Source: Brachyspira hampsonii 30446
Lineage (GTDB): Bacteria; Spirochaetota; Brachyspiria; Brachyspirales; Brachyspiraceae
Direction: 5' to 3'
NCBI RefSeq assembly: GCF_000316195.1
Contig: NZ_JH994111.1
Coordinates: 1,745,418-1,809,417 of the forward strand
Length of the DNA: 64,000 bases
Part shown: positions 56,301 to 63,971 of the stretch, in pieces
Layout of the letters: the number at the start of each line of letters is the position of its first letter
How positions within the stretch are numbered: the first letter of the stretch is position 1
The notes under the pieces: model-generated
Databases searched by the model: none
What the model was told of the DNA's origin: nothing
The model's input: the letters and a program-made list of their open reading frames with translations, nothing else
Program-made: the position numbers and the translations under genes

Positions 56301-56559
56301 TCTCTATTTTTGGAAATAATAATCCGTATTTGAAATCCCCTATTTCCAATTTTCTATCAGTAGCAGAGTATACTATATTTTCAATAAGATTTTTCACTCT
56401 TTCATTATTAAAATATATTCTAGCTCCTGCAATACCTATAATAATCAAAAAAAGAAGTATTAGAGGTATATATCTCTTTTTGAATCTTCTTTTTTTCTGA
56501 TTATTTTCTTGTTCTGATGATGTCTCAGTTTTTTCTTTTTTATTAAAAAATTTCTTCAT
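53305..56559 (-). CDS. AsmA/YdbH-like membrane-anchored protein
   Basis: A 1084-residue protein with a Lys-rich cytoplasmic start, one membrane helix (about 32-50: YIPLILLFLIIIGIAGARIYF) and a very long periplasmic body of alternating beta-strands. The opening after the helix (LEIGDFKYGLLFPKIEMSNVILYN) is the AsmA-type repeat seen in the AsmA/TamB/YhdP family, which bridges the two membranes and moves phospholipids. The C-terminal part has similar repeats but no TamB signature. It is followed by a lipoprotein gene and preceded by an exported PPC-domain gene. Role in outer-membrane lipid or lipoprotein traffic is likely but inferred. Confidence 0.75.
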   Translation of the reverse strand: MKKFFNKKEKTETSSEQENNQKKRRFKKRYIPLILLFLIIIGIAGARIYFNNERVKNLIENIVYSATDRKLEIGDFKYGLLFPKIEMSNVILYNSANFNNEENIKIDNFRLKFSLFSLFFLKLHVQDLTIDNLYVYMFTDESGNWNLPDMPPSEPKVEDTNKEPFDFSKLDFLKLKADVENIRINNLAFKADSKSFLTNVPNNGLIASLSNYNLHLDLHTKRFSLSQVMGISAPEALKDIYLKSFISNSLAYNDSSIFFNDNPLFNLDISYPKNENGTENKDEIIITFDFEIDDPNFSYNGKKRDDMQFAAHFLARYNIRNQSVSIENLSSELLNDEILKVIASANQIFSGNIGVNLDTLYARLNLDKVNSLASMFVPSLGISMSGMVNVDADKSIGTINNLTNTINLVLDKINFSMGDTIVVNNLNSKTKLNFTLNPNNISNEDIKLEHNTTIDRVTALKLYRLNNTDISLRLLSSLNGALGIVPAINDPSKKSDTILYIDNISSKYINSDIKVNGAVKFDEPTDLNISVTSLPIANFSGGLARGSLNLDVHVFGDMINDINTTVNGIIRNFSYNLSGEVSSTATAKLNVLANADLISQNVKVSELNLDLDNFLNFRSNIDLEGLGLKRGFVNISTFRIAPYAMKNWLSTKFAEILDSLPFEDDIKMTSALGYDLSLEDKFATVTNFSTFYVTEKQYKLQDVTMKIDTDVSFGDNLYANIRQFNLQSPANKLLVHLDGYFTPVIKNANLNYNVGLDTESLYLPFGIEIGGLFNVNGNLKNNIADGIFKTDGFFANMDSPDKMSIVLKGLTSNIDYHFDLTPTDNEVAATATRYTPLIEQIPNVFFEQLRVYLKIPPFIDDSIRIRDFSSYVKVQGHGLTIQDLKSSLYIGGEKFDDNLFLTSISNNTAPRRGAIHLPWLNVDLGSFNTSTIKYDMRVLASDINFKYLLAPENREKINDEKLLVNLTADIAGVGVSPLNNIKPTTFFVGISKMSTEFSKFLIEMIRPINPGISTVENIVQFGYDPNSVEFSISANKVFTTFYFRDQNLDKPNQQKQQLIAFEGDKFGLEPMPFSDVISYLEGGN

Positions 56560-56663
56560 AATAAACTTCTATAACAATATATTTTACCTGTTTATAAAAC
56601 AATTTTACACTTATAAAGATAGTATATTATAAAATATACTCTTTATCAATAGCAAATAAATAT

Positions 56664-58334
56664 TTAAAAGCCATTATCATAATATGTACTATCTTCATAA
56701 TATGTATTATCCTGACTATTATCATAATAATAATCATCATTATACCTGTATATATCTTCATTGGTATTTTCAGCATCATTGGTTTCTTCTTCATTACTGT
56801 AATAATAATATTCAGAATTATAATCTTCCGGTCTTATAATTATAATATTATTAGTATTATTGAAATTACTTTCCAAATTTTCTTCAAACTGCTCTTCAGG
56901 AATATTATTATCATTTAAATAATTATTACTATAATTATAATAATCTGTTTCATAGGTATTTGTATTATTATAGAAATCATATCCGTAATTATAATCACCG
57001 CTTATCTCATTTGATATGCTCATATTAAATTCATAGTTTCTAGCCTTTGAAATTCCTTTCTTCCAGCCTTCTTTAGTCAAATCTCTTTCGAATATAAGAT
57101 AATACCTTCCCTGAGATAAACTTATCTCATACTCATCATCTGTCTGCGGCATAGTAACAATTTTACCCAATGTATCATTAGAAATACTTATATTAATAGC
57201 CTGAGAATCTATCAGAAAATAAGAAAGTTTAACACTTGACTTAATAGGTATGCTGAAGCTGTAATAATCTCTGTCATAAGAATAATCTATAGCGCCTTTG
57301 TATGTTTGATTAAACTCTATAGTCTGAGCCTCTGAATATTTATTATTAGGTTCATGTTCTGTGTATTTATCATAAGGCTTGGCTATAATACTTACTCTGT
57401 ATGGTATATTATTAACAGCATTAGTAGAAGCCAATATAAAATAATATGACATATAAGGATATAGTATGAGTTTATCAACTACTTCTCCATCTCCTACATT
57501 ATTAATATCCTTCATAGTTATCCAATTTCCTTTCTGATCATATAATCTTATGCTCGCATCTATTGCAGGAACTCCTGAAAGTTCTATAGAAATGGAATAA
57601 GTATTAAAAGAGCTATTAGTTATTTTATAGGCATCTACTTCCATATTTTTCAAATCACCTGTTTTTAAAGTCGGATTATATACTTGACCATAGTATCCTT
57701 CTATTGTATAGAGTCTGTTATCGCTATTAACATCTATAATCTGAGATGCAGAAATTTTATCATTAGGCTCTTTCTCATCACTTTCTTTATAATCTCTTTT
57801 TTTAATGATAAACATGTAATCAAGATTTTCTTTTACAGTATCTTTAGGAGCTATTGATATATAATACTTATTTTCTTCTGTATTATTTTGAGAAGTTTCA
57901 AAATATATATTCTTCATAACTTGAGTAGTATATATCATTTCTTCTTCTTTTTTATTTTGATTATTATTGCTTATTACTGTTTCATTAGTATCAATATCAT
58001 TTTTAATAGAATTTGTATCAGTATATGGTATTTCATCAGGTTCATTTATTACTTTTATAATATTAGTATTATAATCATATATAGTCATTATAACTGGAGA
58101 ATATGTAGAATTTGAAACATAAAAATCTATAATGCTTGCCTTTCCATCAAAAGTAAAATAATAATAATCTGTATTATCGCCTTCCAGCTGTCCTATTATA
58201 CCATCTTTATTAATTTCCTGAGCGGTTTCAAAAGTATTATTGCCTCCAGATTTCTTTTCCAATTTATATTGAGAAGAACTGCAGGATAATAAAATCATCA
58301 TATTAATAATTAATACAAAACCAATTTTATTCAT
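56664..58334 (-). CDS. PPC-domain lipoprotein with Tyr/Asn-rich tail
   Basis: A 556-residue lipoprotein (signal ending LLSCSSSQ, Cys18). The body holds three copies of a pre-peptidase C-terminal-like (PPC/jelly-roll) domain, marked by NNTFETAQEINKDGIIG ... DYYYFTF, then EPNDKISASQII and EPNNKYSEAQTIEFN ... DYYSFSI. The last 115 residues or so (from about 440) are a low-complexity tail rich in Tyr, Asn, Asp and Glu with almost no hydrophobic residues, and no recognisable domain. Such tails are rare in bacterial lipoproteins. A TGGAGA site precedes the ATG. Confidence 0.75.
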   Translation of the reverse strand: MNKIGFVLIINMMILLSCSSSQYKLEKKSGGNNTFETAQEINKDGIIGQLEGDNTDYYYFTFDGKASIIDFYVSNSTYSPVIMTIYDYNTNIIKVINEPDEIPYTDTNSIKNDIDTNETVISNNNQNKKEEEMIYTTQVMKNIYFETSQNNTEENKYYISIAPKDTVKENLDYMFIIKKRDYKESDEKEPNDKISASQIIDVNSDNRLYTIEGYYGQVYNPTLKTGDLKNMEVDAYKITNSSFNTYSISIELSGVPAIDASIRLYDQKGNWITMKDINNVGDGEVVDKLILYPYMSYYFILASTNAVNNIPYRVSIIAKPYDKYTEHEPNNKYSEAQTIEFNQTYKGAIDYSYDRDYYSFSIPIKSSVKLSYFLIDSQAINISISNDTLGKIVTMPQTDDEYEISLSQGRYYLIFERDLTKEGWKKGISKARNYEFNMSISNEISGDYNYGYDFYNNTNTYETDYYNYSNNYLNDNNIPEEQFEENLESNFNNTNNIIIIRPEDYNSEYYYYSNEEETNDAENTNEDIYRYNDDYYYDNSQDNTYYEDSTYYDNGF

Positions 58335-58439
58335 TTTATCTCCACTTATAAAAACAATATATATAAAAATTATACATCATTCTATAATAAAAAGATACTT
58401 AATATTTTTATATATTGAAAAAAATATTAATAGAAGCTA

Positions 58440-58467
58440 TTGACATTTTTTTTATATATGTTATTAT
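58440..58467 (+). promoter_or_regulatory. tRNA-Tyr promoter
   Basis: TTGACA (58440-58445) and TATTAT (58462-58467), 16-base spacer, ending 24 bases before the tRNA start. Confidence 0.65.
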
Positions 58468-58491
58468 TGTTTTACGTTTTCAAATTAATAT

Positions 58492-58574
58492 GGGTAGGTG
58501 GCCGAGCAGTCAATGGCAGCAGACTGTAAATCTGCCGACGTGAGTCTACGGGGGTGCGAATCCCTCCCTGCCCA
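58492..58574 (+). tRNA. tRNA-Tyr (anticodon GTA)
   Basis: The acceptor stem GGGTAGG pairs with CCTGCCC (one G-U pair). The anticodon stem GCAGA/TCTGC holds loop CTGTAAA with anticodon GTA, and a long class II variable arm follows, as expected for bacterial tRNA-Tyr. The T stem is GGGGG/CCCTC with loop TGCGAAT, so the position that is normally T55 is G here. CCA is not encoded. Confidence 0.92.
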
Positions 58575-58615
58575 CATTCTTTTTACGAATATTTATCTTA
58601 AAATGAGGTGTTGCT

Positions 58616-58939
58616 TTGGCTATAGAATTTAATAATGAATACATATCTATAGTTATGGAAGCTAACCTATCCACTTCCGAGGAAATAAAATCTTTTATAG
58701 AAGATTCTAATGAAGCATGCAATATAAGAATGCCTGTAGTAGTATTAGATATGAAGAATGTTAAAGAAATTAACAGTGCCGGTATATCTAAAATACTTAA
58801 ACTTTATAAAAATCTTCAGTCTCTAAAAGTTAAATTATTTATGACCAATTTAGATGAATCCATAAAACCTACTATAAAAAGTTTAATGATGTTTAGTTTA
58901 ATAAAATATTTTGATGACCCTAAAGATTTCATTATATAA
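58616..58939 (+). CDS. STAS-domain anti-sigma factor antagonist
   Basis: A 107-residue single STAS domain. The pattern VVLDMKNVKEINSAGISKILKLYK (about 42-65) carries the conserved Ser of D-S-x-G that a partner kinase phosphorylates in SpoIIAA/RsbV-type switches. The frame begins with TTG at 58616; a GAGG site lies just upstream and the nearby ATG is out of frame, so TTG is the likely start. Its kinase is not in the window. Probable role: partner switching that releases a sigma factor or controls a response. Confidence 0.85.
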   Translation: MAIEFNNEYISIVMEANLSTSEEIKSFIEDSNEACNIRMPVVVLDMKNVKEINSAGISKILKLYKNLQSLKVKLFMTNLDESIKPTIKSLMMFSLIKYFDDPKDFII

Positions 58940-58940
58940 T

Positions 58941-59307
58941 ATAATTATTTAAAAAATACTTAATGAAATTATATATAAAATTTTATAATTTATTAATTAC
59001 GAAAATAATGTTTTATAGATTATTATTTTAATATATAAATATACAGTCTGTAGCATATATGTTCTATACTGCTTATCTAATACATGCCTGCACACTATTC
59101 GCTATGGGACTTATTTGTCATGATTCAATACCTAGTACTTCTTAGGTACAAACAGAAAGCCATAGTTCTATAGGGAACCACCGAGTAAATACTTATTGAG
59201 AAAAATAAGCGAGGTTTTACTATATTGGTACACTTACTAGTACGACTGTGTAATTCACAATTCTAGTTACCTCAATCATAAATAAAATTAGTTTTTAAAC
59301 AAGTCTA
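58941..59307. mobile_element. MITE-like element, degraded copy
   Basis: The right end TTTTTAAACAAGTCTA is a near match to the family terminus. The interior shares TAATTTATTAATTA with the 12082-12351 copy and TATATAAATATACAGTC with the 52371 copy. The left end is heavily changed. It starts two bases after the STAS stop codon and fills the gap before the U32 gene. No gene is seen here. Confidence 0.6.
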
Positions 59308-59403
59308 TTTATAAATATTATGCAATAATAATAAAAATTAAATATATACTTTTTAGCAATTTTGATATAAAATAAACCGCATTAAAAATAAGAGGATATA
59401 AAA

Positions 59404-60639
59404 ATGGAACTTTTAGCACCTGCTGGAAATAAAGAAAAATTAGAAGTAGCGTATCATTACGGAGCTGATGCTGCATATATAGGAGGAGCCTTATTTAATT
59501 TAAGGCATCAAAGCAAAAATACAACTATAGATGAACTTGCTGAATGTGCACAGTTAGCTAAAAAATTAAATAAAAAAATATATTTAACTTTAAATGCTTT
59601 TTTGCATGAATATGATAAAAATAACTTAAAAGCATATTTAAAAGAAATACAGAATTTAAATATAGATGCATTTATAGTATCTGATTTAGGAGTATTAGGT
59701 ATAGTTAAAGAAACAATACCGGAAGCTAATATTCATATAAGCACTCAGGCTTCTGTTACAAATAGTTATTCTTGTAAAATGTATGAAAGTTTAGGGGCTA
59801 GCAGAATAATATTAGCTAGAGAACTTTCTTTAGATGAGATAAAAGAGATTAGGGCTAATACCGATTTAGAATTAGAAAGTTTTGTTCATGGGGCTGTATG
59901 CATGTCATATTCCGGAAGATGTTTATTATCAAATTTCTTAAATAATAGAGATGCCAACGGCGGAGAATGCTCTCAGGTTTGCAGATGGAATTTCAAAACA
60001 TATATAGAAGAAAAAACAAGACCCGGAGAGTTTATGGAAATTGAAGAAGGAGAAAATCATTCTACAATATTAAGCAGCAAAGATTTACAAATGGCTGAAT
60101 ATCTGCATTTACTACAGAAAGCAGGTATTGATTCTATAAAAATAGAAGGCAGAATGAAAAGCGTATATTATGTAGCTAATACAGTCAGAGTTTATAGAAT
60201 GTTATTAGATCTTCTTGAAAGAATCGGTTATGATTCATATCCTGAGGCTATAAAAAAAGAACCTATTGCCAGCTATTTGAAAGAGCTTGAAACTATAAGC
60301 AGAAGAGAAAGCGACACAGGATTCTATTTCGGAAGGGATAATATAAAACCTACTCTCAAAGGGTATCTCAAAGGCAGAAGACTTATGGGTATGATTGCTG
60401 ATGATAGTGAGGAATATGCAAAAATTACTGTGTATAACACTATAAAAAAAGGAGATGATTTAATATATATAGGCAGGGATTTCATAAAACATAATGATAA
60501 TAGATTTAAACTATTTATAAAAACAGAAGAAAATGAATTTGTAGAGACAGATAGTATTAGAAATATAGATAATGCCTATATTAAATCAGGAGTACATGAT
60601 TTCAAAAAATACGACATTATCACTATAGAAGAAGATTAA
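59404..60639 (+). CDS. U32-family protein (TrhP-like tRNA hydroxylation factor)
   Basis: A 411-residue protein of the U32 'peptidase' family: MELLAPAGNKEKLEVAYHYGADAAYIGG at the start and the cysteine cluster VHGAVCMSYSGRCLLSNFLNNR ... GGECSQVCRW (about 162-195), which binds an iron-sulphur cluster in the studied relatives. Members such as TrhP/YrrO and RlhA hydroxylate tRNA wobble uridine or 23S rRNA rather than act as proteases. The C-terminal region (about 315-411) has a beta-barrel tail typical of the longer type. AAGAGG precedes the ATG; it heads a cluster with ruvX. Confidence 0.88.
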   Translation: MELLAPAGNKEKLEVAYHYGADAAYIGGALFNLRHQSKNTTIDELAECAQLAKKLNKKIYLTLNAFLHEYDKNNLKAYLKEIQNLNIDAFIVSDLGVLGIVKETIPEANIHISTQASVTNSYSCKMYESLGASRIILARELSLDEIKEIRANTDLELESFVHGAVCMSYSGRCLLSNFLNNRDANGGECSQVCRWNFKTYIEEKTRPGEFMEIEEGENHSTILSSKDLQMAEYLHLLQKAGIDSIKIEGRMKSVYYVANTVRVYRMLLDLLERIGYDSYPEAIKKEPIASYLKELETISRRESDTGFYFGRDNIKPTLKGYLKGRRLMGMIADDSEEYAKITVYNTIKKGDDLIYIGRDFIKHNDNRFKLFIKTEENEFVETDSIRNIDNAYIKSGVHDFKKYDIITIEED

Positions 60640-60654
60640 TAAGAAGATTAAATT

Positions 60655-61074
60655 ATGATACTAGGTGTTGACTTCGGAAGAAAAAAAACAGGTACTGCTT
60701 TTATGGATATGGATATAAAAATTCCTTTTCCATGCAGGCTCATAAAAGAAAGCAATGCTAGAAAAGTAAAACGGGCATTGATGGATATAATAGAAGAAAA
60801 AAATATTGATACTGTTGTTTTTGGTCTGCCTTTATCCGATGAAGGAAAAGAAAGTGAATGGTGTTCAGAAATAAGAAGATTTTCTGAGTTTCTTTTAAAA
60901 AGTGTGAAAGTTGATATTGTATTTGTTGATGAATACGGTACTTCAAAAGAGGCAGATTTTATATTAAGAGGAAAAAAGAAAAAAGTTAAAGATAAAGCTA
61001 ATGATTTAATTGCTGCTGCTTTAATATTAGAAAATTATTTGAATGTTCTTAATATGAATAATAAAAATCAATAA
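60655..61074 (+). CDS. ruvX: RuvX/YqgF-type Holliday junction resolvase
   Basis: A 139-residue RNase H-like protein: ILGVDFGRKKTGTAFMD (Asp5), VVFGLPLSDEGKESEW (about 60-75), and FVDEYGTSKEADFIL with the catalytic carboxylates (Asp, Glu) near 100-108; the last Asp is in KDKANDLIAAALIL. In other bacteria YqgF takes part in 16S rRNA 5' end maturation or recombination. It follows the U32 gene by 15 bases and is likely co-transcribed. Confidence 0.88.
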   Translation: MILGVDFGRKKTGTAFMDMDIKIPFPCRLIKESNARKVKRALMDIIEEKNIDTVVFGLPLSDEGKESEWCSEIRRFSEFLLKSVKVDIVFVDEYGTSKEADFILRGKKKKVKDKANDLIAAALILENYLNVLNMNNKNQ

Positions 61075-61143
61075 TATAACTATTTACTATTTTTATATTA
61101 AGTAGTTATATATATTAACAAAAATATAAAAGGTAATAAAAAT

Positions 61144-62070
61144 ATGAATAATAATATAACTAAAAAATATATAACATTATCATCTATAATCGCAGTTTTA
61201 ATAATAATATTAATTGCTGTAACATTTATGAAAAACAGAGGATATTCACTGCCCAAATTAAAACAAATAAACTCAAATATATCTGAAATAACTATAAAAA
61301 GAGGGGCAAATGAAACTATATCTATAAAATACAATGATAATAAATGGACTGTAAATGATAAATATAATGCTGATAATAATTTGATAAATACAATTACTAA
61401 TGCTTTGAGCAGCATACAGCCTATAGAAATAGTTTCAAGGGGAGATGATAACAGCATTTCAAAATATAAATTAACAGATGAAGAAGCATTAACAGTTTCA
61501 GCATTAGACAGTTCATCGAAAGAAGTAAGAAATATAAAATTCGGCATGAAATCCGCTTTCGGAAATAGCGTATATGCCAAAATAAATAATGACAATAATA
61601 TATATCTTCTTGGAAATACTTCTTCAAATCCTAAAGATATATTCGATAAAACAGAAAATGACCTTATAAACAAAACTATATCTCAAGTGCGAAATGATGA
61701 TATAGAACAGATAACTATAGAATACAATAATAATTCATATACATTGGCAAAAAACACTAATGACACTAATAATACTTGGATAAAAAATTGGAATAATAAT
61801 ACTGTAAAAGCAAATGATGTTTATACAAGCATATTTACTTTGGCAAATTTAAATGCTGACGGTTTAATAACTAATGCTGATACAAGTAAAAACTTACCAT
61901 TATATAAAATCAATATACAGGCTTTGAATGGTAATGTATCTTATGAAGTATTAAATAAACTCGATGACAATAATTATGAAATAGTAAGCCATAATGATAA
62001 TAATAGATACTATATGACAGAAAGTTCATTTAATACATTTATAGAAGCAGTAAATTATATAATTAATTGA
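61144..62070 (+). CDS. DUF4340 membrane-anchored protein
   Basis: A 308-residue protein with one N-terminal membrane helix (about 12-28) and a periplasmic beta-rich region with the DUF4340 pattern ISEITIKRGANETISIKYNDNKWTVND ... YNADNNLINTITNALSSIQPIEIVSRGD, then two more related blocks. DUF4340 genes often stand beside gliding or ABC-type GldG systems, but none is present here. AAAGG precedes the ATG. Function unknown. Confidence 0.8.
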   Translation: MNNNITKKYITLSSIIAVLIIILIAVTFMKNRGYSLPKLKQINSNISEITIKRGANETISIKYNDNKWTVNDKYNADNNLINTITNALSSIQPIEIVSRGDDNSISKYKLTDEEALTVSALDSSSKEVRNIKFGMKSAFGNSVYAKINNDNNIYLLGNTSSNPKDIFDKTENDLINKTISQVRNDDIEQITIEYNNNSYTLAKNTNDTNNTWIKNWNNNTVKANDVYTSIFTLANLNADGLITNADTSKNLPLYKINIQALNGNVSYEVLNKLDDNNYEIVSHNDNNRYYMTESSFNTFIEAVNYIIN

Positions 62071-62110
62071 TTATAATATAATTGAAAATAATAAAAATAA
62101 TAAAATAATA

Positions 62111-62130
62111 AGGGGCTTTAATAAGCTCCT
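62111..62130. terminator. Hairpin terminator between converging genes
   Basis: AGGGGCTT / AAGCTCCT arms (one mismatch) with a T-run to the right and an A-rich left flank, between the DUF4340 gene and lptB. Confidence 0.75.
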
Positions 62131-62151
62131 TTTTTATATAGAAAATAAAAA

Positions 62152-62931
62152 TCACATAGTGAAAGATTCGCCCAAATAAACTTTACGGGCTAATGGATTA
62201 TTGATTATTTCATCTGGAGTGCCTTTTACCAATATTTGTCCGTTACCCATTATATACGCCCTGTCAGTAATTCTTAAAGTTTCTCGTACATTGTGATCGG
62301 TAATCAGTATTCCTAATCCCTTTTCTTTTAAAGAAGCTATGATGTTCTGTATATCTATAACGGCAATAGGGTCAACTCCGGCAAAAGGTTCATCTAATAA
62401 TATGAATTTAGGATTAACAGTCAAAGCTCTTGCTATTTCGCATCTTCTTCTCTCACCGCCTGAAAGAGTATATCCGTTCTGTTTTCTTACATGAGTAATA
62501 TTAAACTCTTCCAGAAGCATATCTGTTATATCCATTCTATCCTTAGCAGACAATGCTTTGTTATATTCTAATATGCTAAGCAGATTGTCCTCAACAGACA
62601 TCTTACGAAAAATAGAAGCCTCCTGAGGTAAATATCCTATTCCTAAAGTGGCTCTTTCATGCATATGGAGTTTTGTAATATCAAGATCATTGAGATATAC
62701 ATTTCCTGCAGTTGCTGTAACGAATCCTACAGTAATATAGAAACTAGTAGTCTTTCCAGCCCCATTAGGTCCTAAAAGCCCTACAACCTCACCCTGCTTC
62801 ACATTATAAGAAATATCGCCTATTATCTTACGCTTTCCATAATATTTAGTGAGATTAACAGCACGAATCTCATAGGGGTTTGATTTATCATAATTAAAAA
62901 AATTATCAGCAGTTATAGGAGCAGAGGGCAT
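62152..62931 (-). CDS. lptB: LPS transport ATPase LptB
   Basis: A 259-residue ABC ATPase. Walker A is GLLGPNGAGKTT (about 53-64), the signature is YTLSGGERRRCEIARAL (about 155-171), Walker B is FILLDEPFAGVDPIAV (about 176-191), and the H-loop is ITDHN; PFAGVDPIAV identifies LptB. It powers extraction of lipo-oligosaccharide by LptFG. The annotated ATG has no ribosome site; a ribosome-site-like GAGAGGG and an ATG lie 50 bases upstream in another frame, joined to this frame by a run of eight A residues. Other lpt genes are not in the window. Confidence 0.9.
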   Translation of the reverse strand: MPSAPITADNFFNYDKSNPYEIRAVNLTKYYGKRKIIGDISYNVKQGEVVGLLGPNGAGKTTSFYITVGFVTATAGNVYLNDLDITKLHMHERATLGIGYLPQEASIFRKMSVEDNLLSILEYNKALSAKDRMDITDMLLEEFNITHVRKQNGYTLSGGERRRCEIARALTVNPKFILLDEPFAGVDPIAVIDIQNIIASLKEKGLGILITDHNVRETLRITDRAYIMGNGQILVKGTPDEIINNPLARKVYLGESFTM

Positions 62932-63011
62932 ATTATTTGTATTATCTTTTTTTTGAAAATATTAAGAAATTTACTAAACATATACCCTCTCTTTATTATT
63001 ATTATTAATTA

Positions 63012-63554
63012 TTATTGTACATTTATATCGAGTCCGCTTGAATGCTTTTCAGTATTCAAAGTATTCATAGCCTTATCAAATGTATAAAGGTTTCTGCCTT
63101 CTAGATTACCGCCGCCGAGCATTTTAATTTTTGCCATAATATCATGGAACAATTCTTCTTCTTCAAGCTGTTCTTGTATAAACCAATCTAAGAACCTAGA
63201 TGTAATATAATCTTTATTCTCCATAGCTTTTCCGAGTAATTCATTTATGCATGAAGTGATATATTCTTCATGTTTTAATACAGTTTCAAATAAATGCTCT
63301 ACAGAATTAAATTCGCTTTGAGGAGCATGCATATCACTAATAACAGCTTGTCCGCCCACTTTATTGATGAAATCTCTAAATTTCTCAAAATGCTCTAATT
63401 CTTCTTTATAGTGTCCGTATAGGAAGCTGCTGCATCCTTTCAAACTTTTCTTATCGCACCAACCTGCCATATTAAAATAAAAACTAGCAGAATATAATTC
63501 TTTATTTAACTGCACATTTAACAATTTAATAATATCCTCTTTTATTATGGACAT
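63012..63554 (-). CDS. ftnA: Ferritin
   Basis: A 180-residue non-haem ferritin that stores iron as a 24-subunit shell. The ferroxidase ligands are visible: Glu20 in LYSASFYF-type context (LNKELYSASFYFNMAGWC), the HYKEELEHFEKF motif (about 48-59) and EQLEEEELFHDI (about 128-139). No haem-binding Met as in bacterioferritin. An AAAAAGGAG site precedes the ATG. With the metalloregulator, catalase and ferrochelatase it belongs to the cell's iron and oxidative-stress genes. Confidence 0.93.
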   Translation of the reverse strand: MSIIKEDIIKLLNVQLNKELYSASFYFNMAGWCDKKSLKGCSSFLYGHYKEELEHFEKFRDFINKVGGQAVISDMHAPQSEFNSVEHLFETVLKHEEYITSCINELLGKAMENKDYITSRFLDWFIQEQLEEEELFHDIMAKIKMLGGGNLEGRNLYTFDKAMNTLNTEKHSSGLDINVQ

Positions 63555-63639
63555 AATAAACTCCTTTTTAATATTTTATAACCTTCAAGTATTCTATAAT
63601 ATGTTTTAAAATTATCAAGAAAAAAATATAATATTCTTT

Positions 63640-63900
63640 ATAATTTCACAAGCCTACGAGCCGTTACCGCACACCAAGCAGCACGGTATCGCCTAACTTT
63701 TAAGATAGCACAATGTAAGTGCGGCATCGTACCTTTCATTATACAGCAAAATATTAAAATAAAAAGATATAACATTCTATAATGCAAACATATAAATAAA
63801 AAGTAATCCCTAAATAATATAATAGTGAGCCGAAACCGTATTACAGCTTTAGATGGAATACATTTATAGGTTTCGGCGAACATAACAATAATAAAATTAT
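63640..63900. repeat. GC-richer hairpin repeats, no gene
   Basis: Sequence with a local G+C excess. A GCCGAAACC / GGTTTCGGC stem (63829-63837 and 63869-63877) is framed by GTGAGC on the left and GCGAACA on the right, the same frame as in the moxR downstream repeats. A 81-codon minus-strand frame across it has no ribosome site or recognisable product. Confidence 0.6.
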
Positions 63901-63906
63901 TTTTTA

Positions 63907-63971
63907 TTTACTTTTTTACTAAAAAGTAAATAGCCTTTTTTGGTTCTTTTTTGGTCTAAGCAAAAAAGAAC
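63907..63971. other. Two adjacent hairpins at the window end
   Basis: TTTACTTTTT / AAAAAGTAAA (63907-63930, TACT-type loop) and GTTCTTTTTTG / CAAAAAAGAAC (63943-63971, 7-base loop), both perfect. No gene is seen from 63900 to the end of the window. Confidence 0.65.

Noticed and set aside
61098..61673. 191-codon minus-strand frame opposite the DUF4340 gene
   Set aside because: The plus-strand gene has a ribosome site, a membrane helix and a family match; the reverse frame is a shadow from low-complexity AT-rich codons.
63638..63883. 81-codon minus-strand frame
   Set aside because: It runs through hairpin repeats at the window end; composition changes along its length and there is no start signal.
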